From positions 45,001-109,000 of the forward strand of contig ADNK01002607.1 in the NCBI GenBank assembly GCA_000320545.1: DNA of 64,000 nucleotides. Reading direction: 5' to 3'. Below the pieces are notes generated by a model, which saw nothing but the letters and a program-made list of their open reading frames with translations, was not told where the DNA came from and ran no database searches. Made by a program: the position numbers and the translations under genes. Positions 38,653-51,852 of the stretch are shown here, piece by piece (the first letter of the stretch is position 1; each line of letters starts with the position of its first letter). This DNA comes from Bigelowiella natans CCMP2755. Taxonomy: Eukaryota > Cercozoa > Chlorarachniophyceae.

Positions 38653-39851
38653 ATTCAATAAGATACATCGTGGCTAGCCATGCACTCTAAACCACTCCCA
38701 CAACTATTATTATAATCATAATTATTACCAGCCGATCATGCAGCTTGTGAGAGCCGGCGGCTATGTCATCGTTCTTGATGATATCCGCTTCGCCTTCGTT
38801 GTTGCCTTTACCCCCCCCCCCCGCTGCGGCATCCTCTTCTTCTTCCGCCCAGCGCAAAGAGGAATGACTGGAACGGACTCTGTTCAGGCCAGAATTTTGC
38901 GACCCCACCCAAGGGGCCATGAAGTCTCACATATCGGGTTGTTTACTCTCATCTTCCTCCTCCTCCTCCTCCCCCTCATCATCATTATCATCAGCATCAT
39001 GAAGGTGTGTGTTGCAAATCGTGCTTACTCTATGAGTCCCCCTGGAGCAGGACCAAAAATGTCTGCTGCGTCTGAATTGCCAACCGAGACTAACGGAAAT
39101 CAGGAAGAAGAAGAAGAAGAAGAAGAAGAAGAAGAAGGAGGAGGAGGAGGAGGAGGAGGAGGAGAGGGAAAAGAAGACACAGAAGCAATACTTTCAGAAG
39201 CACGACACAAACAAGCTGTAGGGATGATGCAGCAGACACTGAATTACAAACGAGTAATGCAGTCATATTTATGTTGTGTGGCAAAGACTGCTTATGCTCT
39301 GCATGATGTTAATCAGCACTTCGAATGCTGACCCCCCTCCCTCTCCCTTTGCCCTCCTCCCTGCCTCTCCCACGTTACCGCTAGGAACGAGCGAGGAGGA
39401 TGGGCTTGTCTGGAAGGTGGAGACAATATCGTCGCTTGATGCGCTATGTCTGCGTTATAGCATGTAGGAAGAAGAAGAAGAAGAAAAGGAAGAAAACGGA
39501 ACAATAATGATGAGAATCGGGGGGCATGGGGAGGGAAGGACCGTGCAAAGGGAGAAAAGGGTTTTAAGGAAAAGACAACTTGGGCAAGAACACATGTAGT
39601 AGTATCCGACGCTGCTGCTCCGTGATGAGGCAAAGGCATCTTTGCTGGGAACTCTGTGCTATTATTTGTCCTATCGTTTTTGACACATCATCATAAGATA
39701 TAATACCTTGATCTCAACTTAGACTTGGAGGAACGGCCTATATTCATACAACGATAATATTGATAAGACCACAGAGAAGATATAGAAAGAATCGGGAACA
39801 ACCCATGTGGAAACACGTTGCTGCTACTACTGCTGCTGCTGCTGCTGCTGT

Positions 39852-39893
<42 letters not shown>

Positions 39894-39911
39894 GTAATTT
39901 ATCCAACTTAC

Positions 39912-40584
39912 CGACACTCCACGACCGATCATCTAGGCTATAATTCTTAGCTTTCTCATCGTCGTCATCGTCGTCATCGTCAAAACCATAACAGCTGTAA
40001 TTGCTAGTCCTGCCCCTTTGTATCGATATCGGTGCGTCTCCTGATCCTGCACGTTCGCCGTGGTACCTTAGAGACAGAGGAGTAGTCCCAGAACAAAGGA
40101 GGCACCTTAGCGCTATTTTCCCATGGAAAAAGGACACCGACATCCAGTTGTTGTTTTATGAAATGTCTACGTTATCGTATTGATGTAGCCTTTTATCGGC
40201 CATTAAGGAATACTACTTGCTTATGGTGATATATAGGAGGTTTGATATAATAATCCTTTTCCCATGAGAGACTATACATAGAAGGCGTACAATATGCAAA
40301 TGTCGTATCTTAACAAAATCATTTGTTCACGAGATTATTCACTGCTTGCCTCTTCTCCCCCAACTTCATTGTTGTTATTCTTCTATCATCTTTATCACCG
40401 TCATCGTCTCTTTCTTCTACATCAAGCAATAATACTACCATCTTCCCCGGCGCTGAACCTCTGCTAAGATGTAGTTCCACTGTGTCAGATCGTACTTTTT
40501 CTCGGCGATACGAGCGGCCTCAACGATCGACAATGGGATGTACTTCAACCTATAGCAGTAGCGCGCTGCCTGTGAGCTAGCGAG
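39912..40584 (-). CDS. helical exons of the large locus, downstream of NB-ARC2
   Basis: Exon 40584-40459 (42 codons, phase 0 at both ends) codes an amphipathic helical segment including ARIAEKKYDLTQWNYILAE. It follows an acceptor whose upstream tract is a (CA)n microsatellite. A second open stretch ends at 39912 with a GTAAGTTGG donor and codes SLRYHGERAGSGDAPISIQR, then an Asp run. TPR- or ARM-like solenoid helices are possible for the first exon. No function can be given for the second, whose start is not fixed. Confidence 0.45.
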
Positions 40585-40603
40585 CTTGTGTGTATGTGTA
40601 TGT

Positions 40604-40642
<39 letters not shown>

Positions 40643-41188
40643 GATACGTGCACGACGACTGGCCATTCTCGTCGCATGTTGGCTTGTTTTATCGACGCGT
40701 GTGTCTATTGACTACCCACCCTGATATGAGGGGATGATTAGCCAGCAACCTATGGACACAAGGCATAGCCAATGATGACCGAGAGTTGTAATAGTATTGG
40801 TAGTGACGATCTTGATGACGAGGGTCACGACGACTAAATGCTCCATCTGCTGCTGACGCTACTGTTGTTGATAACAGATGTCGATACGATGATCCACGCA
40901 GAAAGCTTGAAACCTCCGCGAGGTTTACATCACGACCGCAACGATCCAGAAACCTTTTAATTTAATGATGCAGCAACATCCATCTCAGCGTGACGATCGA
41001 TAGCATCATTTCCTCGCTCAAAAGGCTCTTTTGTATGTAACTTATGATCGCTTCCCTCAGAACCACCTTATCCTGTCCTCTCCCCCATTTATCCTCCTCC
41101 TCCTCCTCGCCAACGTCGTCGGTATAACCCCCATTATGAACGCCCTCTCATATCATCATCATGTTGATGATAAAGCTACTATTCTCGC

Positions 41189-41225
<37 letters not shown>

Positions 41226-41342
41226 GCCGTCATGAATTTGATGATGAAGTCAAAAATCTCTTCACATTATTTTCGTGATAGAATTTCTTCCTCAACCATT
41301 TCTCCCTCCCCCTCCTATACGACGACTACTACTACGTCTTAC

Positions 41343-41934
41343 ATACAGTCTTGCCGCATCGTTGTGCTTGAGAGGGCCAATATCAACCTTACGAATGCCT
41401 TGGAGAACACGGGCGCGGTTGCTCGATTCTCGCCTCCCCCCACCACTTGTTGCGTCAATCTCATGTGACGTTAGAATCATGCACATGTGCACCTGTGCCC
41501 ACAACAAGAAGCCAAACGATGGTGGATTAGCTACCGACGAGAATAGTTGTCACCCGCAGATTGCACTATGCACATTTGATGATATATGTATGTTGTGATA
41601 TCAACTATACCGCTTCTTTCGCAAGGCCTTTGATGAAGTATAGCAGCTTCATCGGTTTGTGCATTAGAAGACCTAGTAAGTGTATTGTTGATGTTCTTCT
41701 CGAGAGGGACGTATATCCTTCCAATCATTCATTCATTCATTCATTAAGCAGAGGTAGGTCGTCGTCCTCACCTTCTACGTGCTCAAGTACGATAAGTATC
41801 TGCAAACGGCGAAGGTACTTGGCTGATGATCATCATAAAGGGAGTTGCGGCAGCAATAGAAGGAGTAGTTGTGGTAGCAGTAGGTAGCAGGGGTGTTGTC
41901 GGAGGAGAAGAGTGAGTGAAGATGCACATATTCT

Positions 41935-41978
<44 letters not shown>

Positions 41979-42076
41979 CCCCCCCCCCTTCACTGATACC
42001 TGACGGGAAAAGAAATGCTTGCACATTATCTATTTATCTATCTGTCGTTGCAGTGTCGTGGTGTCCTCGTTGGAAG

Positions 42077-42109
<33 letters not shown>

Positions 42110-42612
42110 CGATGTTGGTGCTGTGGTCATCAACGGCATTGTACGGCTTGTGGGGAACGATTAGCGTCCTCAAGGCGTTGATCATCACCGACTCCAAGGT
42201 TTCCTCCTGATACATCGGAACATATGATGCAAAGGAGAGGGGGGAGGAGGATAAGGATAAGGATGATTAATATGTACTGGTGAGGAGTCAAAGCAATAGA
42301 ATACTGCTGCTGATGCTTTGTGCTACTGACTGGTTGCCTCTCCCTCCTTTTCACACACGCTATATCTTTACCCTCATATAATCCACACACACACATTCTC
42401 TCTCTCTTTCTCTCCCCCTCTCTCCCCCACCCCCCCGCCCCCCTCTCCTCTGGTGAATATATTGGATTACCTCTTGTACGCCTCTTGCATCGATGACGAC
42501 GATGCCGTCGGGGAAAACCTATGTGCGTGCGTGTGTGTGTGTGTGTGCGTGTGTGAGGGCAAAATTCAAAGCAAAGGTAGACAAATACTGACATATTCAC
42601 CTTGCCTATTTG

Positions 42613-42652
<40 letters not shown>

Positions 42653-42903
42653 CAAGCGTCCGTGTGCATAACAGATTTGTCACTGCGAGCCAAAATCGAT
42701 TTGTGTTTTGAAATCAGCTGATGAGTAGTATGCACAGCCTACTTTTCTTTGTCGTAGGAATAGTGCTGTGGATGCAGCTACAGAACTTGTTCCGACCTAA
42801 TATGAGGGAGTAGTAGTAGTAAGTAGTAGTAAGTAGTAGTGATAGTAGTAGTAGTAATAATAGTAGAAGCATAAACGTAAAAACAAGCATCTCCTTGTGA
42901 CAC

Positions 42904-42944
<41 letters not shown>

Positions 42945-42957
42945 GTCCGACCTGTAA

Positions 42958-43002
<45 letters not shown>

Positions 43003-43023
43003 CGGTGCGACCGGTTGATTAAA

Positions 43024-43066
<43 letters not shown>

Positions 43067-43389
43067 AAATATTAATATAAAATAAATTTAAATAAAAATA
43101 TATATAACAACCCCGTGCGCAGATCCTTTCAACCACACAACACGTGATTTGACCAACGCATCGACCTGAATAATGACGAGTAGCGAGAAGAAATATAGAC
43201 AAAAACACATTATAACCGCACTAGGCACACCACAGTAACGCAAGCACACATTTTGCATATTACACGATATAAACTGAACCCCCCCCCCCCCCCTCCCCGC
43301 CGCATCTATGTGCTATATTTGTTCATAATTTTTCTGACTGTAGCTGCCATCTCCTTACGCCTGCCAATAAACGAGCACCCTTTTGGAAC
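41343..43389 (-). CDS. NB-ARC module 2 with altered P-loop
   Basis: Eight short exons join in phase: 43389-43339, 43165-43112, 42796-42743, 42518-42471, 42206-42110, 41822-41772, 41672-41611 and 41492-41343. In order they encode the classic front half of an NB-ARC/STAND ATPase. This runs FIGRRKEM (linker), [12 protein letters not shown] then VGTSSVA (P-loop), [24 protein letters not shown] (Walker B position), MILTSHEID (the TSR-like sensor block), and [15 protein letters not shown]. The P-loop reads G-S-A-H-G-V-G-T-S, so the invariant Lys is Thr (codon 42790-42788). Walker B has Glu where Asp is usual. The module follows CHAT2 and a low-complexity region. Nucleotide binding is doubtful; a scaffold or sensor role is inferred. 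Confidence 0.82.
42907..43061. repeat. three (AT)n arrays in NB-ARC2 introns
   Basis: AT arrays at about 42907-42940, 42960-42998 and 43026-43061 lie in the intron between the two P-loop exons. Confidence 0.9.
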
Positions 43390-44215
43390 CTGATTTACAA
43401 CAGGGGGGGGGAGGGGGGCGCACGAGTATTGCAGACTATTCAAATATGTGTATGCTTCTTTTCCGTGCCGTCGAGCATGCAGTGTTGTATATGGATGGGG
43501 GAATTTATGGCTCTAGCATTAACATGTAGAAGCAAGTGATGCCAAACACTCTATGTATTCAGGGAAATCAACCAAGCGTTTTTTGAGTCCCTTTGTGTAG
43601 CACAACTTATGAGATAAATCGAGGAAACCTAACACAACGAATGCACGGTATAGTACACGAGATCAACTAGGCCTCTTTTTTCATTGTAGAATTTCTAATC
43701 CGTACTTTGTTATTCTGAAAACACCAACCAACAGCAGTAAGCATGCATGCATGCATCAAACTGCTACAACACACCTACCTTTGTTCTGGGAGGACAACGA
43801 AGACGACGACGATGAGGAGGACAAGGAGGATGAGCCATTCATTTTGACGAATGCACCGCTGATTGACTTCCTGCCACCCCCCCCCCTTTCTGAGAAGATC
43901 ATTGGACGCCTCCGATGGGTACGAGCAGCCGGTCTTGTTGTGTGTGAAATGGAGACGTAGCTGTTTTCGCGTCTGAATGTGAGAGCAGCAGCAGTCCGTT
44001 GGAAATAAATGATACTCTGTGCTATGACAATCACCTCGCATAATATTCCCAAAGAAAACGATGCTGAGATCAATCACAGAGTACTTCTGCTGCTGCTGCT
44101 GCTGCTACGACTACTACTAACTACTACTATTTATTGGCACTGCTACTACTACACTGAAATAATACCTTATTCCTCCTCCAATCACTGAATCCGATGGTGC
44201 TCTACTAGCAGCAGC

Positions 44216-44252
<37 letters not shown>

Positions 44253-44677
44253 CCTATTTGATTTCTTTTCTCCCTCTGCTGCTTTAGCTGTTTCATCCCT
44301 GTCGGCGCAGACATGGTTCGGCTTATCCCAATCGGAAAATCTGGCACTTCCTCCTCCTCCTCCTCCTCCTCCTCCTCCTCCTCTCTTCCAGCCCCGTTCT
44401 CCTTGCTGTCTTTCACGTTCCTGGTCGTTTTTTTGGGGCGAGATGTGCTCCTGCTGCCAAAAGACGATGACGGCGACGGCGACGACCGCAGCAACTCCTT
44501 CACGACATCACTAGCGCTTACTATTGCGGAGTGCATGAAGATATCATCACCGCCACCGCTGCTGCCATTGCTGCTTTCGAAGTCCGCCTCGTCACTGCCT
44601 TTCTTTTTCTTTCTTTTCTTTTTCTTCTTTTTTCCGTTGGAGGAGGAGAGCGGCGTGGGAGAGAGGCTCGCACTCAC
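43390..44677 (-). other. low-complexity segment between CHAT2 and NB-ARC2
   Basis: The minus strand is open from 44677 to 44117 with Lys, Ser, Glu and Thr runs. It includes a more ordinary stretch (HSAIVSASDVVKELLRSS; ISRTMSAPTGMKQLKQQ). It could be a disordered linker of the large protein, or intron in part: the sequence at 44677 starts GTGAGT and is used as a donor in my model. CTG, TAG and CCT arrays lie here. A plus-strand frame at 43751-43960 overlaps part of this region. Confidence 0.35.
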
Positions 44678-45072
44678 GTGCTCCTTGCGCTTTGGTAGGC
44701 AACTGGGGCCTCAGCACCCGCGGCTAATGCTGATGGGAGAACGGCCAAACGATGGAAAATGAAAGTAGGATGTGAGGGGAAGGGGCATCTCGTCGTTGCT
44801 TAGATATGTATTCGCATAAACTTAATTCATACAATCGACAGTATCCAAACTACTACTACTATGCCTACTAATTACACTGCTGCTGCTGCTACTACTACTA
44901 CTACTACTACCGGCATAGAACTGCTCTACAAATATCCTTCGGAACGTATCTGCGCGCTTTGAAAATCGCTCAGGATGCACTTGCAGCCCCACGCAATGCA
45001 AATCTGCTGCTAGGCCTGATAAATATTGGGAGAAGGAAGGGGGTGAGCGATGCTCTTACAGTGATGATGATG

Positions 45073-45104
<32 letters not shown>

Positions 45105-45587
45105 AATGGTGGTGGATATGGTGGTGATTATGAGAACAATAACGCATATCTTTCTGTTTTTGTTCTTAGTGAAGGAAGGACTCGAGACGGGAAGTAGGAA
45201 AGATATGTAAGAAGGAGAAGAGTTTAAACATCATGTTTCTTAACGAATACTAGACAGCTAAGATTCTACTGCTACTTTTGCCGTTGTTGCCATATAACTT
45301 CGTCAGTAGCGTCTGGAAAATACTCTTAAAGTCAACAAGAGGTGGCGGAGACATCTGAGCAGCGTCTCGTCCCCGATTATGGTCCTCATCATCACTGCTA
45401 TTCTTGTCGTCGTCACGCTCTGACTTCTCCTCATCCACCACCTCCTTCTCCTCTTTGCCACTAGTACTCTCCTCATTTCCACAGGTGGCAGTAGTACTCG
45501 AGGAAGAGCTACTCACGCTCAGAAGCAGAACCTTGAATCCCACACGCCAACGACTCCCTAGAATATGTTGTTTGTCACCCGCTACTG

Positions 45588-45622
<35 letters not shown>

Positions 45623-46040
45623 TCAGAATCAAGTGATAGCCATGCTTGACGGACAGCTGAAAATACATAGACGCCTCATCTGCCTCAACTTCACTTACTA
45701 AGAAGGACTGCGAGCTCCTCTACGTCTGTCGTGTCGTTTGTGCCCTCAAACCTGCCCAGTTCAACGAGACTCTGGTGCAGGTTTTTTGGGCTCTTCATCT
45801 CTCTTTCCAAGACAAATACATATCGACTTCCAACTTTTGATCCTGAATTCTCAGCCCCCCCTCCTCCTTCATTACCACTCCCCCTCTTATCCTTGGAAGC
45901 TATCTTTGTAACGTGGCATGAAAGGTGAAGTATTGCACATCCCTCGGCTGCCGCAGCCCCCACCTCATGACGCGTCGCAATAGCTTGGTAGAACCTGTGT
46001 GAAGGGGGGGGAGGGGATGGAGTTACAATGAATGCTGCAC

Positions 46041-46073
<33 letters not shown>

Positions 46074-47009
46074 TATTATTGTAGAACACGATATATTCTG
46101 ATATTCGGTTCTTCGCAAGCGTGTCTTGCCTGTCGCACAATATTCTATAAGTCTTCCGACGGCCAAAGGGAATATCAAACCCCTCATTATTGCCACATCG
46201 AACAAAGCAAGTGCGTGGATTGTTTATGCAATTTTCGATAGTGCTACGGCTGTTGAAAACACCATTTTCTCCCATGAAAGGGCTATCGTAGGCAAGCAAT
46301 CATCAGTTTTGATATTTCTATATTAATTCTGGTATGCATGTTCTTCTTCTGAGATATCAGGTGTTGTATCATCGTCTTCCTCTTCCTTACTGAGGTTGGA
46401 ATTCATCTGGGAGCTTAGCGAGCCGCGACCAAATGCCCTCTCGTTCTGAGAACACAATTACAAAACAAGACGCACGTTATTAGGGGGGGGGGGAGGGGAT
46501 GGAGTAAACATAAAAAGGGTTTTTTTTTCCATTTTCTTGTATTCTTTTTGTATTTGTTGATGCTCCGTGTGAGCATGCATTATTTTATCATCACCATCAT
46601 CGTCATCATCAAATATACACTATCAACCTGCTTCAACAGCGGTGTATGGATGTTCCATGACGCCATCGCTAATAGCAAACGAATGACGGGAGGACTGCAC
46701 TCGTTTCAGCTACATGAGGTAAACAATCGGATTGACACATTTAGCCTCACAACATATGCACCCCAACATTACCCAGGGATACACTGCTATTATTGTTACT
46801 CTTACGGCTATTACAAACGCACGCACTTAAAGATAGATAAGATAGAGTAGATAACCTATAAAAACGACCCACCTTCTCATCTGTTTCACCATTCTCTCCA
46901 TGTTTCCCCCCCCTATGATCTCCCATTGTTGTAGTCTTCGGAGCCAGCAGAGGGCATGCGTAGAGGAAGAGAACTAGCCGCACACGCCGCGTCTTGCTCT
47001 CTAACACAC

Positions 47010-47043
<34 letters not shown>

Positions 47044-47432
47044 CGATGATGATGATGCTGAGGCCTTAACTCACGCGCAACACAAACACCAATATCATCA
47101 TTACTTTTGTTGAATCAATATCTTTTAGGATCTGTGTCGAACAAGCACGTTTTCTTCTTTTTACGTTGCTTACAATTTGGAGCAGAGAATTATTCCCCCC
47201 CCCCCCCCTCCACCCCCAACACCCGTCTCAGCTCCTATTCCCAGCAGCGGCAACAAATAAGTAAACTGTGTTCAAATCGTCCTACCGCACGCTAGGTCTA
47301 TTGTGGAGATCAGGGTCCGAATTCCTGCAGCAGCAGCATCAACACAAGAGTAGTAACAACATAAAACACACACAGATAAATGATGTCAGCTACTTATCTT
47401 ATTGGAACACTACCACTGCTATACTACCACTA

Positions 47433-47472
<40 letters not shown>

Positions 47473-48001
47473 CTTGGGCCTTCTAGCACACTGACACTAC
47501 TCTCCGGTGCGGCTAAGTTAAGTGCACGATGCGCCATCTTCCGTGCGGTGGGGTAATCGCCCAGCAGGAGGTAATAGCGTGCAAGGTGCTGGTAGCAACC
47601 CGATTGCTGCTGTGACGCATTTACTTTGAGTCGGTGGAATCTAGAAGGAGGGAGGGGGGGGGGGAGGGTAGTAGTAATAACGAGTAGGGTGCAGTAATAG
47701 AAGAGAATGAGACGACTATGAGAAGGCAGTAAGAAGGCAAGAGAAGATGATGCGACAGCACGATAATAATAATTGGGCTCAGGAGCCGTAAAAGAGGGAT
47801 GACGAGTGAAGGAACAAAAAGGTGGAGGGAGGGGGGGGAGGTGAGAAGCCGAAGAGACGTGCATCATCGACATAATTAGTGACAAGAACGACAGGATTCA
47901 AACGAAATTGCACTCCAAGCAACACAAACACACATAATGCATGCATAGAGATATATCCATATATCTTTGCAAGGGCAAATACGCCATATCTCGCAACTAT
48001 T

Positions 48002-48037
<36 letters not shown>

Positions 48038-48708
48038 CGTGCTCAGTGCCAAATGCAATGAACTGTGAGCCGTTTGAGCTGTTTTCTTCCAGCTTTCGGC
48101 TGAGAGCAGCTTTCGTTCCTGCACCTTCTTCTGCGCTTCTGCGAGGCATAGGACGCCTATCTGCTTGTACGCCTCTCCAAGCATGCTCTGCAGTCGCGGA
48201 AGGAACAACTTCCACACGTCAGAACCCGAAGTAGAAACAGCAGCAGCATCGTTTTGAGTAGGGGATGCACGAGCGACGGGCTGGTGTGGAGGTGGTGGAC
48301 ACTGTGCTGACGATGTGTGACGAAATGATGCCGCATGTTTCCCTGTTAACGACTGCCTCTTCCCTTCCTTCTTCTCCTCTTGTATATCGTGCAGCTTTTT
48401 CTCCTTCTGCTCCTTCTGTTGACTCTCCAAGCGATTGACCTCTCTTTTCCCCTGCCGTATGAGTTCCTCCAGCATGTCGCGTGCATTTTTATAGTGCTTC
48501 TGCGCAGCCTCATAGTCCAGGCTTTTCGTGCAGCTGTACCCCATCTTCATCAGAATCTGGGCCTTGGAGCAAGAAATGGCCTGTTGTGACATCATCCCGT
48601 GGTAGTAATGGCTGCTGCTGCTGCTGCTGTTATTAGTATTCGTTTGTTTCTTCTTCTCCTTTAGCATCGCTAGTGTCTCTGCGTACCATTGATTTGCCTT
48701 CGTCGCAC
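44678..48708 (-). CDS. TPR repeats followed by CHAT domain 2
   Basis: Seven exons agree in phase throughout: 48708-48039, 47640-47474, 46445-46391, 45994-45699, 45557-45276, 45015-44911 and 44729-44678. The first two encode TPR helices: KMGYSCTKSLDYEAAQKHY, LGEAYKQIGVLCLAEAQKK and YQHLARYYLLLGDYPTARK. The rest is a CHAT (caspase-like) fold: GCAILHLSCHV with the catalytic-type His (codon 45915-45913), YVFVLER, VGFKVLLLSVSSS, and the C-terminal helix FVEQFYAALAAGAEAP. Where the catalytic Cys is expected after LLLS, I read Val-Ser. A Ser/Glu/Asp-rich insertion follows it. CHAT domains act as proteases or as inactive scaffolds; this copy looks inactive. A GTGAGT at 45516 could alternatively start an intron. 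Confidence 0.8.
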
Positions 48709-48868
48709 CTGTCCAAGGCATGAATTTTGACGACAAGTAGTGGGGTTTGGTCAATAATGTTGCGAGTAGTCGGAGTTATAATCAAGAATGATGAGCAGCA
48801 TTTGATGATGATGATATTGATTACTTTCTTCCAGCAACATGGTCATTTCGATACCATGATCAATTGGA

Positions 48869-48914
<46 letters not shown>

Positions 48915-49228
48915 TAATATATATTCAAGATGTTCAAGACAATTAAGAGGCAGAGGCGGCACAAGCAGCACCTATACTTGCGCTATGAGCCATCATGACA
49001 CTGCTACTGCTGCTACTGTGTCCAGCAGCGGTTTTGGATATTTGGGTGAGGCACAAGTCGGCCAGGATCATCTTGATCATGGCTGTCCAACAAGAAAAAT
49101 ACCAAGTGATAAAGAAAATGTTAAAAGAGAAAACAGATCACGAATGTGATGATGGCAAAGAACAAATGGCTCAGCATATCGGATAAATAGTACAGAGAAG
49201 TGCATGCAAAAGCAAGGAACAAAAGGTA

Positions 49229-49261
<33 letters not shown>

Positions 49262-49681
49262 CACTCATCCTGCATGAGTGCTCCTCCTCCTCCTCCTCCT
49301 ACTACTATTACTACTACTACTACTACTACTACTACTACCCAATTCTCTTAATCCCATGGCCTGGCAGAGAGGCACACTGCGCAGCCACAAACACACTTGA
49401 CCGGGATCGTTCGCGTTGAGCAACACGTACTGTCATATCATGAAAATGATCATTAGTGAGGGAGGGGAGGAGGAGGCGACAGATGATGACTAGTATCCGT
49501 ATTGACAACCAAAACGACGACAATAATTCTTGTTCATCGGCAGGAGAAGAGTCTCCAACGCCTTTCAGTCAACGATAAGATGTCAAACAGTAGAGATCGT
49601 CGTATATATGAAAACACAGCAGCACCGTATATGCCTTAGATTCTCATGCATTGATCATCTGCCAGCGGTGGCCATTGTTAC
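48709..49681. other. intronic or unresolved part of the large locus
   Basis: It lies between two supported exons of the large gene. It holds AT, CA and CTA arrays. No exon could be fixed, although the incoming phase at 48708 requires at least one. Confidence 0.4.
48870..48911. repeat. (AT)n microsatellite
   Basis: AT array upstream of the TPR exon on the minus strand. Confidence 0.9.
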
Positions 49682-50167
49682 CTGCACGAAAAGCTGGCCG
49701 AAGGATTCAATGGCATTGCGGCGTACGTTGTCATCATCCCCCTTAGCCCGCAGGATAAATCCCACGTTTCTCTTGAAGATGTTCTGATATTGGTTATGAT
49801 GATAATTATGATAGATGATAGGTGAAAGGTGTGCACACTGTGGTTCTACTACTACTGCATCTACTGCTACTACTACTACTACTACTACTACCTCATGAAT
49901 GGTGTTGGCTATGTACTTCACGAAGTGGTCGTGGCGACGTGCGACATGGTACCGACAGGCCTCTCGTTGCGCATACCAACGGCGAAATTGAAGCTGCTGA
50001 TGCTGATGTCGATGCCGAAGTGCCTCCTTATCATCATCGCCAGGAGATCTTTCTTCACCACTCAATCGCCCTTCCTCCTCCTCCTCCTCCTCCTCTTGAC
50101 CGGTTTTATCACCAAAATGGAAGCAAGCGAGATGCTGCGAACCAATAGGCTTCAGAACCCGTACCAA
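49682..50167 (-). CDS. linker exons between NB-ARC1 and TPR
   Basis: An exon ending at 49892 (open from at least 50167) and exon 49783-49682 join in phase 0. The first reads LVRVLKPIGSQHLACFHFG, a Glu run, then RRWYAQREACRYHVARRHD and VKYIANTIHE. The second reads NIFKRNVGFILRAKGDDD to FGQLFVQ. In NB-ARC/TPR proteins a winged-helix end is followed by a helical stretch of this kind before the repeats. Position and helix content support that reading, with no diagnostic motif. The donor at 49891 starts a (TAG)n array. Confidence 0.55.
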
Positions 50168-50444
50168 GGAGACGCCTACCCTCTCGAGATATCGGAGGAT
50201 CAGAAGCCAGACTCCAGCCTAGACGGGATGTTGGTGTGTGTGTGTGTGTGTGTAGGGGGCGGGGGGGGTGGGGTTGCAGTTAGTTGTATCGATTGATTGT
50301 GTACATAATTGGGTAAAGAGCGAGAGGGAGAAAGAAAAGGGGGGGGGGGGGGGGGGGGAGGCGAGTGACAATCATCATACGTCTGTTAGCTTGTTCTCGT
50401 GCAAATAGCCTTGAATATAGGCTGCGAGAGACTCCCTATGCATC

Positions 50445-50477
<33 letters not shown>

Positions 50478-51162
50478 CAGCACGGAGACAATAAAGGAGT
50501 AAAAGTCTTTCTTAGAGAGATTTTATGGATGCAGAGAGATAACAACATCACATACCGTATGGCGAAATGATGAACGTCAGCCATCGGAGTGTTTTCAAAC
50601 GGCCTTCGCACAGAGATAATCCCTGATAGAGAGGTATAATCAGGAAGGATAAGAAGCAAGAAGAAACAATAGAAGCAGCAGCAGCAGTTGGTAGAAGCAC
50701 AGAGTCGATTCACGCTCCTTCTGTGCGTCTGACGGCGCAAGTTTGATAACGATCTCCAATAGCCAAAAAGAAGAAAAAGGCGTTCGGTCTGTTTGTATGT
50801 CTATTCGTGCTTTGGATTCGTAGTAGCAGCGGTGCGTACTTGCGTGCGGATCATCCTCCCATTCTGAGGTAGCGCCTTCGAGCCCTTTCACTAACTCACG
50901 CCAAGGCGGCCTCTCCACTGACTTTGTGTCCTCTCCAGCCAATTGAAGCTCATACTAGTTATTAAGAGAGGGGGCGAGAAGGGACGATTCAAGTTTCAGA
51001 ATACGCTAAAGCTATCAAATACCTTGAGCGTCACAGTGAAATTTAATGTTTTCCCGTGATGTTTGTGGAGCAGTATCTTGGAGGGTTACTGAACGTAATC
51101 GGTACTGCTACTACCACTGCTACTACCACTACTACTACTACTACTACAACTACTACTACTAC
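50168..51162. other. unresolved part of the large locus
   Basis: No exon could be fixed. It holds a G run near 50340-50358 and (CAAT)n near 50445-50475. A plus-strand reading near 50120-50225 (LQNPYQGDAYPLEISEDQK) looks coding-like and overlaps the linker exon; which strand is used is not settled. Confidence 0.35.
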
Positions 51163-51705
51163 CTGAGGCCACAAAAAGTCCAAATCCAGCGAAAGCAGCC
51201 CCCCCTTTTCAAAGTGTGAGAGCATTGCTAATATCTTGAAGTGCCATGGATTGCTCGATATCAGCAGATCAACGATTGTTGCCTTTGAAGTTGGAGATAG
51301 GGTGATGATTCGGCGATTTAAGGAGTTTACATATAAGGGCTAAGATTCATTTAACATGCGGAGAAGAGCCAAAACAATGACATTATCTCTGACGTACATT
51401 GCAAGCATACAGACTATGAAAGCTACATAACTCAAAGACATTGCAATGCGTGAACGTAAAAGAAGTACAAGTTTACAGCGACAAATGTGCACGAGAGATC
51501 CTGTGAGTATGTGGTGTGCATGTGCGTCAACATTAATTTCCAGTTTAATGTTAAAATGATCGATGTTGTAGGTAAACACACCTCTGCGCTACGTTGTCCG
51601 AGCGAAAACCCTGTTTAGTAAGAGAAAGTGAGGAGAAAGAAAAGAGTATTATCGACGATGATGATATTTTGAGAGAAGCATGAACAAAAGGCCAGCCACT
51701 ACTAT

Positions 51706-51740
<35 letters not shown>

Positions 51741-51821
51741 AGGTATGTATGTGCACAACAGAGAACATGGAAGCGGTAATGTCAAGATTCGAGCAACAAA
51801 CGTTCCTTTCTCTCTCTCATC

Positions 51822-51852
<31 letters not shown>

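Noticed and set aside
38738-39331. Plus-strand frame of 197 codons with a C-terminal part (EGKEDTEAILSEARHKQAVG) that looks coding
   Set aside because: It is built around C, GAA and GGA arrays, has no splice partner, and lies inside the minus-strand locus. It could be a real small exon but I cannot support it.
41189-41226. Regular trinucleotide arrays resembling a CRISPR-like repeat pattern
   Set aside because: These are simple microsatellites without unique spacers, in a eukaryotic genome.
43751-43960. Plus-strand frame DEPFILTNAPLIDFLPPP ending before a GTACGA donor-like site
   Set aside because: It is antisense to the linker between CHAT2 and NB-ARC2, where the minus-strand exons on both sides are phase-consistent. 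No second plus exon was found.
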